Shown piece after piece: positions 39,188-47,588 of a stretch of 64,000 nucleotides of DNA; within the stretch, counting starts at the first letter, position 1, and the number at the start of each line of letters is the position of its first letter. Source of the DNA: Paracoccus sp. PAMC 22219. Lineage in GTDB: Bacteria; Pseudomonadota; Alphaproteobacteria; Rhodobacterales; Rhodobacteraceae. The DNA lies in NCBI RefSeq assembly GCF_000787695.1, contig NZ_BBPH01000001.1:81275-145274 (forward strand), in the 5' to 3' direction. Made by a program: the position numbers and the translations under genes. The notes beneath the pieces were generated by a model that had not been told where the DNA came from, searched no databases, and saw only the letters and a list, made by a program, of their open reading frames with translations.

Positions 39188-39607
39188 CCCTGCCCGTCCT
39201 TCCGGTCCCCTGCGCGCAGCCGCGATCCGCCCGTTCAGGGCGCGTCCGCCCGGGGGGCGTTCGTCAGATCAGGACTGCTGCGACGTTCCTGTGGTTGCCC
39301 AAAGTCGGACCACCACATCTTGTGCCATACTGGCGATTGCCCACAAACTGCCGCCGGTTCGACCGTCTTTCAACTGAATTTTTTAGCGATCACGCCGGGG
39401 AAAGCCGTTGACAGGCAGCCCCAGCACCCCCCGCGGGATTCGCGCACAGAGGCGCCTGACGGCAGGTGGTGCACCCTGCGGGACATGCGATATGTCATGC
39501 GCGATCAGACCCTTGCCGGACATGGTGCACAACTTGTCCACAGGTTTATCCGCATTTCATCCCCAGGTTGCGCACAGCCGATGCAGATCTGCCACGCCAA
39601 GCGGAAA
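39188..39607 (-). promoter_or_regulatory. nrdJ upstream region with DnaA-box-like and weak NrdR-like sites
   Basis: 420 bases without a gene, between the cyclo-ligase stop and the nrdJ start. Visible elements: two DnaA-box-like 9-mers in tandem, TTGTCCACA (39534-39542) and TTATCCGCA (39546-39554), each one mismatch from TTATCCACA; a short palindrome GACATGCGATATGTC (39482-39496); and CACATCTTGTG (39314-39324), a partial match to an NrdR box. DnaA and NrdR control nrd genes in other bacteria, so these are plausible operators. An A/T-rich patch near 39376-39386 could lie near the promoter. I found no B12 box and no credible small ORF. Confidence 0.4.
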
Positions 39608-40150
39608 TCAGCGCACGGGGGTCAGCGCGCCGCGGTCGGTGACGATCAGGTCCAGCGGCTGATCGGTCGGCTCTGCCGGGATCAGATCCAGCCGCTGACA
39701 CGCAAAGGCCAGCCCGATGGCCGTCACCGGGCCCGATTTCCGCAGCAATTCCAACGTTCTGTCATAGAAACCGCCGCCATAGCCCAAGCGGTTTCCCCGC
39801 TTGTCGAACCCCGCCAGCGGCACGATCAGCACCTGCGGCTGCATGACCGGGGCCGATTCGGGGGGATGGGCGGTTCCGAAGGCTCCGGGCACCAGCGCAT
39901 CGCCCTGCCAGCGGCGAAAGACCAGCGGACGGGCCTTGCCCATGACCACCGGCAGCACGACAGGACCGTCATGCGCGGCCATCGCGGGGCGCGGATCGGC
40001 CTCGTCCCGCATGGGCCAGTATCCGGCCAGCACCGCCCCCGCATGGGGGGCCAGCACCGCGATCAGGTGACCGGTCAGGGCCTGCGCATCGCCCCCGGCG
40101 GCCCGGGCGGCCAGGGCATGGGCGCGCAGGGCGGCCTTGTCCGCGATCAT
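39608..40150 (-). CDS. 5-formyltetrahydrofolate cyclo-ligase
   Basis: 180 residues. VIVPLAGFDKRGNRLGYGGGF, with the variant RLGYGGGFYDR, is the diagnostic ATP/folate-binding motif, and AGYWPMRDEADPRP is the N-terminal conserved block. The enzyme (FAU1/YgfA family) converts 5-formyl-THF to 5,10-methenyl-THF. The start overlaps the mgtE stop (ATGA). In Proteobacteria this gene often sits beside 6S RNA; none was recognised in the flanking sequence. Confidence 0.9.
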   Translation of the reverse strand: MIADKAALRAHALAARAAGGDAQALTGHLIAVLAPHAGAVLAGYWPMRDEADPRPAMAAHDGPVVLPVVMGKARPLVFRRWQGDALVPGAFGTAHPPESAPVMQPQVLIVPLAGFDKRGNRLGYGGGFYDRTLELLRKSGPVTAIGLAFACQRLDLIPAEPTDQPLDLIVTDRGALTPVR

Positions 40151-41505
40151 AGGAGGACGATGGTGGCCAGGCCCAGAAAGGCCAGAAAGCCGATCACGTC
40201 GGTCATCATGGTGACGAACGTCCCCGATGCCAGCGCGGGGTCCGCGCCCAGCTTGTTCAGCCCAAGCGGGATCAGGATGCCCGCAAGCGCCGCCACCAGC
40301 AGGTTGATGACCATCGCCGACCCGATCACCGCCGCCAGCCCCGGATCGCGGAACCAGGCATAGGTGATGGCCGCCATGATGACGCCAAAGATCACCCCGT
40401 TGGTCAGCCCCACGATCATCTCTCGGCGCACCACGCGCAGCGCGTTGGTCCGCGACAGGTCGCGTGTCGCCAGACCGCGCACCGCGACGGTCAGCGTCTG
40501 CGTCCCCGCATTGCCGCCCATCGACGCGACGATCGGCATCAGCACGGCCAGCGCGACCAGCTGCGCGATGGCATCCTCGAAGAACGCGATGACGCTGGCG
40601 GCGGCCAGGGCGGTCACGATGTTGGCGCCCAGCCACGGGACCCGCTGTCCCACGGTCTGCCAGACACTGTCGGTGATGGAGGATTCGTCGCCCACGCCGG
40701 CCAGGCGCAGGATGTCCTCCTCGTGTTCCTCGTCCAGGATCGCCATGGCGTCGTCGATGGTGATGACGCCGACCAGCCGGTCGTCGCGGTCCACCACCGG
40801 GGCCGAGATCAGGTGATACTGGTTGAAGACATAGGCGACCTCTGCCTCCTCGGCAAAGGCGCTGATGGTGCGAAAGCTGTCCTCGGCCAGCTCGCGCAGG
40901 GTCGCGTCGCTGCGGGACGCCAGCAGGCGGCCAAGCGTGACATAGCCCACCGGGTGGCGGCGCGGATCGACCAGGATGATGTGATAGAACTGCTCGGGCA
41001 GCCATTCCTCGGCGCGCAGGAACTCGATGGCCTGTGCGACGGTCCAGTGTTCGGGCGCGGTCACCACCTCGGACTGCATCAGGCGACCGGCGGAATATTC
41101 CGGATAGGCCAGCGACTGCTGCACCGCCGCGCGGTCGCCCGCGTCCAGCGCAGCCAGGATCAGGGCGCGGTCGGCGTCGCCCAGGTCCTCAACCAGATCG
41201 ACCACGTCATCGCTGTCCATCTCGCGCACGGCGTCGTCCAGGACGGCGCGGGGCAGCTGGTCCAGAACCTCCTCGCGGATGGATTCGTCGATCTCGGACA
41301 GGATCTCGCCGTCGATGCCGTCGGCATACAGCGTCAGGAAGGCGCGCCGGTCAGCGGGCGTCAGCCGCTCGATCAGGTCGGCGATGTCGGCCGGGTGCAT
41401 CGGCTCCAGCGCGGCGTCCAGCCCGGCGCGGTCGCCGGCGTCCACAGCCTGGTCGACGCGGTCCAGCAGATCGTCGGTCTCGGTCGCGCGGTTTTCGTCG
41501 GCCAT
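40147..41505 (-). CDS. mgtE: magnesium transporter MgtE
   Basis: 452 residues in the standard MgtE order: an acidic N-terminal superhelical domain (about 1-135; MHPADIADLIERLTPADRRAF), a CBS pair (about 140-260; HPVGYVTLGRLL, LVGVITIDDAM), a connecting helix with DEEHEEDILRLAGV, and five membrane helices, the first containing the Mg2+-binding PWLGANI segment. It is a Mg2+-gated channel in the inner membrane. The gene is intact and coupled to the folate cyclo-ligase by a 4-base overlap. Confidence 0.95.
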   Translation of the reverse strand: MADENRATETDDLLDRVDQAVDAGDRAGLDAALEPMHPADIADLIERLTPADRRAFLTLYADGIDGEILSEIDESIREEVLDQLPRAVLDDAVREMDSDDVVDLVEDLGDADRALILAALDAGDRAAVQQSLAYPEYSAGRLMQSEVVTAPEHWTVAQAIEFLRAEEWLPEQFYHIILVDPRRHPVGYVTLGRLLASRSDATLRELAEDSFRTISAFAEEAEVAYVFNQYHLISAPVVDRDDRLVGVITIDDAMAILDEEHEEDILRLAGVGDESSITDSVWQTVGQRVPWLGANIVTALAAASVIAFFEDAIAQLVALAVLMPIVASMGGNAGTQTLTVAVRGLATRDLSRTNALRVVRREMIVGLTNGVIFGVIMAAITYAWFRDPGLAAVIGSAMVINLLVAALAGILIPLGLNKLGADPALASGTFVTMMTDVIGFLAFLGLATIVLL

Positions 41506-41529
41506 GCTGCCCCCTGCGTTCTTGTCGTG

Positions 41530-42315
41530 TCAGCCGTTCAGCAGGTCCAGCGCGGCACGGTGCAGCGCCTCGGACGCGGCGGCGATCACCTGACCGCCCT
41601 GGGCGGCAGGCCCGCCCTGCCAGTCGGTCACGATGCCGCCCGCGGCCTGCACCACCGCCAGCGGACCCGCGATGTCATAGGATTGCAGCCCTGCCTCGAT
41701 CACCAGATCGACCTGGCCCAAGGCCAGCAGGCCATAGGCATAGCAGTCCAGCCCGTACCGCGTCAGCCGCGCCCGGTCGGCCACGCGGCGAAACGCGGCA
41801 GCCTCGGCCGGGGTGCCGACCTCGGGGAATGTCGTCAGCAGCGTCGCGCGGTCCAGGGGCGTGTCGCCGCGCACCCGCAAGGCGCGTTCCCCGGCGGCCG
41901 AGGTCAGCCGCGCAAGGCCAAGCCCCCCCTCGAACCGTTCGCCGACATAGGGCTGGTCGATCAGGCCATAGATCACGTCCCGCCCATCGGACAGGCCGAT
42001 CAGCACGCCCCAGCTGGCCGCACCGCACAGGAACGCGCGTGTGCCGTCGATCGGATCCAGGATCCATGTCAGCCCACTGGTGCCGGGGGTCGCGCCGTAT
42101 TCCTCGCCGAGGATGGCGTCATCGGGCCGCTCGCGGGCCAGAACCGCGCGCATGGCGCGTTCGGCGTCGCGGTCGGCCTGGGTCACCGGGTCGAAATCGG
42201 CCGGCCGCTTGTTGTCGGCCGCCAGATCGGCATGGCGGAACCACGGCAGGATCGCCTGACGGGCCGCGTCGGCCATCAGATGCGCGGTGCGGATGATCTG
42301 GTCTGCGTCCTGCAT
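41530..42315 (-). CDS. hisN: inositol-monophosphatase-family phosphatase (probable histidinol-phosphatase)
   Basis: 261 residues. The metal-binding motifs of the IMPase family are present: GEEYG, WILDPIDGTRAFLCG (DPIDGT), and the C-terminal SYDIAGPLAVVQAAGG with the third metal aspartate. The combination DFDPVTQADRDAE and the FLCG after DPIDGT are typical of the HisN-type histidinol-phosphatases of actinobacteria and alphaproteobacteria. It would remove phosphate from histidinol phosphate in histidine synthesis, although inositol monophosphatase activity cannot be excluded. No other his gene is near. It lies 24 bases upstream of mgtE on the same strand. Confidence 0.82.
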   Translation of the reverse strand: MQDADQIIRTAHLMADAARQAILPWFRHADLAADNKRPADFDPVTQADRDAERAMRAVLARERPDDAILGEEYGATPGTSGLTWILDPIDGTRAFLCGAASWGVLIGLSDGRDVIYGLIDQPYVGERFEGGLGLARLTSAAGERALRVRGDTPLDRATLLTTFPEVGTPAEAAAFRRVADRARLTRYGLDCYAYGLLALGQVDLVIEAGLQSYDIAGPLAVVQAAGGIVTDWQGGPAAQGGQVIAAASEALHRAALDLLNG

Positions 42316-42451
42316 GCGGCCCCCTGCGTGTCGTCACGCCGGGTGTAGCCTGTCATGCGCCGGGGGACCAGCGGTCAAAGGGGGCCGTCGTCCGGCGGTC
42401 ATACGGCGCGGGACGGCGGCAGGGTCATCCGCCTTCTGGCGGTCAGGCCTT

Positions 42452-42811
42452 TCAGGCCGCGTCGGAGAGAACGCGCGCCAGCTCGAAGATCTGGCGACGC
42501 TGCGCCTCGGGCATGGCGTAATAGGCGCGCACCAGCTGCAGCGCCTCCTTGTCGGCGAAGATGTCGCCTTCGACCACGCCGGGAACCTCGCCCTCGGACA
42601 GGCCTTCGAAGAAGAAGCTGACCGGAACGTCGACCGCCCGCGCGATGTCCCACAGACGCGATGCCGAGACGCGGTTCATGCCGGTCTCGTACTTCTGGAT
42701 CTGCTGGAACTTGATGCCGACCTTGTCGGCGAGTTGCTGTTGAGTCATGCCAATCATCCAGCGACGATGGCGGATACGCTTACCAACGTGAACATCTACA
42801 CTATGCTTCAT
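42452..42811 (-). CDS. XRE-family helix-turn-helix regulator
   Basis: 119 residues. Residues about 8-65 form a lambda-repressor-like HTH (GMTQQQLADKVGIKFQQIQKYE). The C-terminal part (FFFEGLSEGEVPGVVE, then EAQRRQIFELARVL) is a short helical tail. This small XRE type, with the RIRHRRWMIGMTQQQLA segment, is widespread and often multicopy in Rhodobacterales; its targets are generally unknown. ATG at 42811 begins MKHSVDVHVGKRI. A 190-base divergent region separates it from the quinone oxidoreductase. Confidence 0.85.
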   Translation of the reverse strand: MKHSVDVHVGKRIRHRRWMIGMTQQQLADKVGIKFQQIQKYETGMNRVSASRLWDIARAVDVPVSFFFEGLSEGEVPGVVEGDIFADKEALQLVRAYYAMPEAQRRQIFELARVLSDAA

Positions 42812-43001
42812 TGCCCCAACCTTTTGCAATCTCAGGATGCTCTAGCCCGGAAAGGCACAATTTTCGAGTGTCAACTTGCTCAAACGGGGCTTTCCTGACC
42901 ATAAAGACAGGTCCAGCGGTGCCCTTGCGGCCATATCGGTCCCGCGTTGACTTGGCCGGGCAGGATGCGAACGTGCGGGCAACATCCAAGGACGACCATA
43001 C

Positions 43002-43969
43002 ATGTCACAAATGATTCGTGCAGCCTACATCTTGGCCCTGGGTCAGGACCCCGTCATCCGGGATATTCCGACCCCCGTGGCGAGGCCGGATCAGGTTCTG
43101 GTGCGCATGGGCGCCGCGGCGCTGAACTTCGCGGATCTGCTCAAGGCCGAGGGACAGTACCAGGAACCGGCCGATCCGCCCTTCGTGCCGGGACTGGAGG
43201 GGGCGGGCACCGTCCTGTCCGCGCCGCCGGGGTCGGGACTGGCCTCCGGCACACGGGTTGTCGTATCGGCACCCGGCACGATGGCACAGGTGATCGCGGT
43301 CGATCCGGCGGCGGTTCAGGCCATCCCCGACGCGATGACGCTGGAACAGGCGGCGGGCTTTCAGGTGGCTTATGGGACAAGTCATCTGGCCTTGGCCGGC
43401 CGCGGCGCGTTGCAGGCGGGACAGACGCTGGTGGTGCTGGGTGCCGCCGGGGGCGTGGGCCTGACCGCGGTGCAGATCGGCGCGGCGATGGGCGCGCGGG
43501 TGATCGGCATCGCGCGCGGCGCCGACAAGATCGACGCCGTCCGCGAGGCTGGCGCGGCCGAGGTGATCGACAGTGCCACCTGCCCCGACCTGCGCGCCGC
43601 CCTGCGCGCGCTTGGCGGTGCCGACGTGATCTATGACCCGTGGGCGCCGAACCCGGCGAGGCGGCGTTCCGCGCCCTGCGTCCCGGCGGCCGCTTTCTGG
43701 TCATCGGCTTTGCTGGCGGCCGCCCCCCGGTGCTGCCGCTGAACCACGCGCTGGTCAAGAACATCGCCGTCCACGGGTTCTACTGGGGCGGCTATCGCGG
43801 CCTGCACCCGCAGGCCCTGCGCGACAGCATGGAGGCGCTGTTCGACCTGTTCCGCGCGGGCCGGCTGGACCCCGTTGCGGGAACGACCCTGCCGCTGGAG
43901 GACCTGGCCCAGGGCTATGCACTGCTGCGAGAGCGGCGCAGCATCGGCAAAGTGGTCATCACGTTGTGA
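43002..43969 (+). CDS. NADPH:quinone oxidoreductase-like zinc-type alcohol dehydrogenase, interrupted by a one-base deletion
   Basis: The reconstructed protein has about 322 residues of the medium-chain dehydrogenase family: a GroES-like N-terminus (AALNFADLLKAEGQYQ) and a Rossmann domain with VLGAAGGVGLTAVQIG. It lacks the zinc-binding cysteines, as quinone oxidoreductases do. The frame breaks at ADVIYDP: adding one G at 43640 gives DPVGAEPGEAAFRALRPGG and continues through HGFYWGGYRG to KVVITL. It would reduce quinones or enals with NADPH; the true substrate is unknown. The sum of the two frames (968 bases) is one short of a multiple of three. Confidence 0.85.
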
Positions 43970-44073
43970 TCACGACGCATTTGAGCCAAGCGCGGCATTG
44001 AAAAATTCCGCGTTTCCCCCGATATTGGACACAAGCCGGCATCGCGTCGGCATGCCTTCCAAGGGAGACATCG

Positions 44074-44808
44074 ATGGCAGATTACAACACGTACCGGACC
44101 GCGCAGAGCGTAGGCCACCGTTCCGCGGCGGTCGACCAGGGCCTGCGGGCCTACATGAACAAGGTTTATGGGCTGATGGCGGTCGGCATGGGTGTAACCG
44201 CCGCGACCGCCTATGGCACCGCCACCGCGGCCATGACCAACCCGGCCGTGGCCAACACGCTGTACAACACGCCGCTGCGTTGGGTGATCATGTTCGCCCC
44301 GCTGCTGGTCGTCTTCGGCTTTGGCGCGGCGCTGAACCGTCTGTCCGTCTCGGCGGCGACGGGGGTGTTCTATGCCTTTGCCGCGCTGATGGGCGTCTCG
44401 ATCAGCTCTATCTTCCTGGTCTATACCGGGGTGTCGATCGTGCAGACCTTCCTGGTCACGGCCATCGCCTTCGCGGGCCTGTCGCTGTGGGGCTATACCA
44501 CCAAGAAGGACCTGTCGGGCTGGGGCACGTTCCTGCTGATGGGCCTGATCGGCCTGATCGTCGCGTCGATCGTGAACATCTTCATCGCCTCTTCGGCCAT
44601 GCAGTTCGCGATCTCGGTCATCGGCGTGCTGATCTTTGCGGGTCTGACCGCCTATGACACCCAGAACATCAAGAACACCTACCTGCAGATGCAGGATTCG
44701 GGTTCCGAGTTCCTGGGCAAGTCGGCCATCATGGGCGCGCTGAAGCTGTACTTGGACTTCCTGAACCTGTTCATGTTCCTGCTGTCCTTCATGGGCAACC
44801 GCGAATAA
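44074..44808 (+). CDS. BAX inhibitor-1/YccA family membrane protein
   Basis: 244 residues with seven hydrophobic segments and a hydrophilic N-terminus (MADYNTYRTAQSVGHRSAAV). TGVSIVQTFLVTAIAF and AYDTQNIKNTYLQM are characteristic of the bacterial BI-1/TMBIM family; the conserved aspartate of AYDTQ lies in the region that controls the pore in the crystallised bacterial homologue. Proteins of this family leak Ca2+ in a pH-dependent way or modulate the membrane protease FtsH. AAGGGAG precedes the ATG. It is monocistronic and ended by a strong shared terminator. Confidence 0.92.
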   Translation: MADYNTYRTAQSVGHRSAAVDQGLRAYMNKVYGLMAVGMGVTAATAYGTATAAMTNPAVANTLYNTPLRWVIMFAPLLVVFGFGAALNRLSVSAATGVFYAFAALMGVSISSIFLVYTGVSIVQTFLVTAIAFAGLSLWGYTTKKDLSGWGTFLLMGLIGLIVASIVNIFIASSAMQFAISVIGVLIFAGLTAYDTQNIKNTYLQMQDSGSEFLGKSAIMGALKLYLDFLNLFMFLLSFMGNRE

Positions 44809-44828
44809 GCGAACGCCCTTTCGATACG

Positions 44829-44857
44829 GAAAAAGGCCCCCTTTCGGGGGCCTTTTG
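44829..44857. terminator. bidirectional intrinsic terminator
   Basis: AAAAAGGCCCCC and GGGGGCCTTTT form an 8-10-bp stem with a four-base loop and a T-tract on each strand. It lies between the convergent BAX inhibitor and LLM oxidoreductase genes and serves both. Confidence 0.9.
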
Positions 44858-44875
44858 CATGGGTGCTGCCGGGTA

Positions 44876-45886
44876 TCAGGCCGCTTGCCGGACCGGCAGG
44901 GTCGATGCCGCCTCGGCCGCGATCTCGAAACTGCGCAGGCGGGCGGTGTGGTCGTGGATCTGGCCGGTCAGGATCACCTCGTCGGGGCGATAGGTCTCGA
45001 CCAGGCGTTCCAGCTGATCGCGGACCCTGTTCCGGTCGCCCACGGCACTGATGCGCAGCGCGCCATCGACGGCCTGGCGCATCTGCGCGCCGATCTCGGC
45101 GTCGATGTCGCGCACCGGGCGCGGCAGCTTGCCGGGCTGACCCGTCCGCAAGCGCGCAAACGCCAGCTGCATCGTCGTGCGCAGATAGGCGGCCTCTCCG
45201 GCGTCATCGGCGGCAAAGACGTTGGCGGCCAGCACCGCATAGGGCTTTTTCCCCCAGGGCGACGGCCGGAACCGTTCGCGATAGATGCTCAGCGCCTGTT
45301 CCAGCTGTTCGGGGGCGAAATGGCTGGCAAAGGCATAGGGCAGGCCCAGATGCGCCGCCAGCTGCGCGCCGAACAGGCTGCTGCCCAGGATCCAGACGGG
45401 GATGTTCGTCCCCTCGCCCGGCAGCGCGCGCACGGGCGCGCCGGGGCGTTCGGGGCCCAGATAGTCCAGCAGCTCGACCACGTCCTGGGGAAAGCTGTCG
45501 GCCATCGGATCGCGGCGCAGGGCGCGGATCACCGCACCGTCGCCGCCGGGTGCACGGCCCAAGCCCAGGTCGATGCGGTCGGGGAAGGCCGTGGCCAGCG
45601 TGCCGAAGGCCTCGGCCACCGTCAGTGGCGCGTGGTTGGGCAGCATGATGCCGCCCGCACCGACGCGGATCGTCTTGGTGGCCTGCGCCACCAGCCCGAT
45701 CAGGACCGCGGTCGCGGCGCTGGCGATGCCGGGCATGTTGTGATGCTCGGCCAGCCAGAAGCGGTGATAGCCCCAGCCCTCGGCGTGCTGGGCCAGGTCG
45801 ATGGTGTTGCGGATGGCGTCCTGCGCCGTGGACCCTTCGGGAACCGGTGACAGGTCGAGAACGGAATACGGAAGATGCTGTGTCAT
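44876..45886 (-). CDS. LLM class (luciferase-like) flavin-dependent oxidoreductase
   Basis: 336 residues, a bacterial-luciferase-like TIM barrel. [20 protein letters not shown] near the N-terminus and [22 protein letters not shown] form the FMN-binding core; [14 protein letters not shown] follows. It belongs to the YhbW/MsnO8-like subgroup, which uses reduced FMN and oxygen. The substrate is unknown, and no flavin reductase is adjacent. The gene is intact and stands alone between a bidirectional terminator and a GNAT gene. Confidence 0.88.
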   Translation of the reverse strand: MTQHLPYSVLDLSPVPEGSTAQDAIRNTIDLAQHAEGWGYHRFWLAEHHNMPGIASAATAVLIGLVAQATKTIRVGAGGIMLPNHAPLTVAEAFGTLATAFPDRIDLGLGRAPGGDGAVIRALRRDPMADSFPQDVVELLDYLGPERPGAPVRALPGEGTNIPVWILGSSLFGAQLAAHLGLPYAFASHFAPEQLEQALSIYRERFRPSPWGKKPYAVLAANVFAADDAGEAAYLRTTMQLAFARLRTGQPGKLPRPVRDIDAEIGAQMRQAVDGALRISAVGDRNRVRDQLERLVETYRPDEVILTGQIHDHTARLRSFEIAAEAASTLPVRQAA

Positions 45887-45949
45887 CCTCCTGATCTAGG
45901 CCGCCTGCCCCGCTTTGCAATGACGGGACATTACATATCGGCCAGTCGC

Positions 45950-46540
45950 CTAGGCCATCTTGCGCAGATAGGTCCAGGTCGGCACCCGGCCGCCCCGCGC
46001 GACCGACCAGCTTTCGGCGTCGCCCAGATAGACGAAGCCGCAATTGGTCAGTACCCGGGCCGATCCCGGATTGTCCTGGAACGCCTCGGCGAACAGGGTG
46101 CGCGCGCCGTGGGGGTTGGCCGCGACCAGCGCCGCCACGGCTTCCGTCGCGAAACCGGTGTTCCAGAAGCCCGCACCGATCCAGAAGCCCAGTTCGGACT
46201 GCGACCCCTCCATGCGGGTCAGGGACACGACGCCCAGCAGCTCGGCCAGCTTGTGGTCCGACCCGTCGATGGCCCAGACATCCTCGGCCCGGTCCCCGGC
46301 CAGGGCGCGCGCCACGAAACTTTCGGCGGCGCCGCGGGGCAAGGGATGGGGAATGGCGCGCGTGCCCTCGGCCACGCGTTTGTCGGCGGTGTAATGTTCG
46401 ATCAGACCGGCATCCGAGGCACGCAGCGGTCGCAGCGTGAACCGATCAGTGGCGATCACGGGTTGGGCCGGACCATCGGCCAAGACGGGCTTGAGGTCGT
46501 CCAGACGACTTCCCTCGCGCATGGGTGCAGACATCACCAT
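45950..46540 (-). CDS. GNAT-family N-acetyltransferase (RimJ/RimL-like)
   Basis: 196 residues. [17 protein letters not shown] at the N-terminus and [19 protein letters not shown], followed by [14 protein letters not shown], are the beta-strand/pyrophosphate-binding features of the RimJ/RimL acetyltransferase group. It would transfer acetyl from acetyl-CoA to a protein N-terminus or small amine. GGGAGGAAAC before 46540 supports that ATG, with another at 46534. It lies downstream of rplU-rpmA on the same strand, as a GNAT gene commonly does in Rhodobacterales, but a terminator-like hairpin separates them. Confidence 0.88.
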   Translation of the reverse strand: MVMSAPMREGSRLDDLKPVLADGPAQPVIATDRFTLRPLRASDAGLIEHYTADKRVAEGTRAIPHPLPRGAAESFVARALAGDRAEDVWAIDGSDHKLAELLGVVSLTRMEGSQSELGFWIGAGFWNTGFATEAVAALVAANPHGARTLFAEAFQDNPGSARVLTNCGFVYLGDAESWSVARGGRVPTWTYLRKMA

Positions 46541-46588
46541 GTTTCCTCCCCAAGAAACCGATCAATAAATGTGACGATAAAACGGTTC

Positions 46589-46615
46589 GGGGGACCGGCT
46601 CTCGCCGATCCCCCC
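46589..46615 (-). terminator. probable terminator after rpmA
   Basis: On the minus strand GGGGGATCGGC pairs with GCCGGTCCCCC (one G-U or mismatch) around a short loop, followed by GAACCGTTTTATC. It lies 26 bases after the rpmA stop and ahead of the GNAT gene. Confidence 0.6.
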
Positions 46616-46640
46616 TTAGCATCAGAATATTGCGCTAAGG

Positions 46641-46912
46641 TTACTCGGCTGCTTCCAGCTCGGCGGGGACGATCGAAATGAACGTCCGGCCCTTCAGGCC
46701 CTTCTTGAAGGTCACATGACCGTCGGTCAGCGCGAACAGGGTGTGATCCTTGCCCATGCCGACGTTCACGCCCGGCCACCAGGTGGTGCCGCGCTGACGT
46801 GCGATGATGTTGCCTGCGATGGCGGCCTGGCCACCGAACAGCTTGACGCCAAGACGGCGTCCCGCGCTGTCGCGGCCGTTGCGGGAAGAACCGCCTGCTT
46901 TTTATGTGCCAT
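46641..46912 (-). CDS. rpmA: 50S ribosomal protein L27, with a one-base deletion at codon 6
   Basis: As sequenced, ATG at 46912 reads MAHKK and then leaves the frame. The other frame carries the rest of L27 ([20 protein letters not shown], then the GTTWWPG block, ending ELEAAE). Adding one G at 46898 gives [13 protein letters not shown], the invariant L27 start, and a normal length of 90 residues; the present span of 272 bases is one short of 273. L27's N-terminal tail reaches the peptidyl-transferase centre. A broken rpmA would be very harmful, so a read error is by far the best explanation. It lies 12 bases after rplU. Confidence 0.93.
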
Positions 46913-46924
46913 GGGTCGTTCTCC

Positions 46925-47338
46925 TTAGGCTTCAGCGGCGTCTTTTGCCGGTTTCGTGGTCTTGGCGGGCGCATCGGCTGCCTCGACCTTCGTGCGGGCG
47001 CCGACGGCGGACTTGACGCCGGTCTTGTCCGCACCCTTGTCCAGCACGTCGGTGACGCGCAGCAGCGTCAGCTGCTGGCGGTGACCGCGGGTCCGCTGCG
47101 AGCTGTGCTTGCGGCGGCGCTTGACATAGGTGATGACCTTGTCGGCCTTGATCTGCTCGATCACGGTGGCCTGCACGCAGGCACCGGCGACCAGGGGTGC
47201 CCCCAGGGTCGAGCCGACCATCAGCACATCGTTGAACTGGACCGTATCGCCAGCCGCGGCATTCAGCTTTTCAACGCGCAGGACGTCGCCCGCCTGCACC
47301 TTGTACTGCTTGCCGCCAGTTTTCAGAACCGCGAACAT
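46925..47338 (-). CDS. rplU: 50S ribosomal protein L21, with a C-terminal Lys/Ala-rich extension
   Basis: 137 residues. [18 protein letters not shown] and [20 protein letters not shown] are L21 signatures. Beyond the usual end at about residue 103 (LLRVTDV) there is a 30-residue Ala/Lys-rich tail, an extension common in Alphaproteobacteria. L21 binds 23S rRNA near domain I. It is the first gene of rplU-rpmA; its promoter lies in the 250-base region shared with the divergent metallopeptidase. Confidence 0.96.
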   Translation of the reverse strand: MFAVLKTGGKQYKVQAGDVLRVEKLNAAAGDTVQFNDVLMVGSTLGAPLVAGACVQATVIEQIKADKVITYVKRRRKHSSQRTRGHRQQLTLLRVTDVLDKGADKTGVKSAVGARTKVEAADAPAKTTKPAKDAAEA

Positions 47339-47588
47339 CGCTTTCTTCCTTCATCACCGCGTCCTGCGGCCCCGACTGTGTCGGCGTTGGGGGGCGAACC
47401 CCGCCTTCGGACGGCGCACCCTTGTGCGGGTGTCGTTAAAAACAATAGACCGGCCAAGGGCGGATGCCCTGCCGGTGCGCTGCATTTGCCCGATCCGGGC
47501 CTGCCTGTCAAGGGCCGGCCCGATGCCGGGGAACCCTGCGCCATCGCAGGGCTTGTACCCTGCCACTGACAGGACCGGACCCCAGCTG

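Noticed and set aside
39188..39607. A cobalamin riboswitch upstream of nrdJ
   Set aside because: No B12 box or matching core was found on the minus strand.
40140..40200. 6S RNA beside the folate cyclo-ligase gene
   Set aside because: The cyclo-ligase directly overlaps mgtE upstream, and the 420 bases downstream show no long 6S-like hairpin.
35525..40363. A 1612-codon open frame on the plus strand opposite nrdJ
   Set aside because: It is antisense to nrdJ and the cyclo-ligase, has no recognisable domain, and is Arg/Gly/His/Gln-rich as expected for a shadow frame in high-GC DNA.
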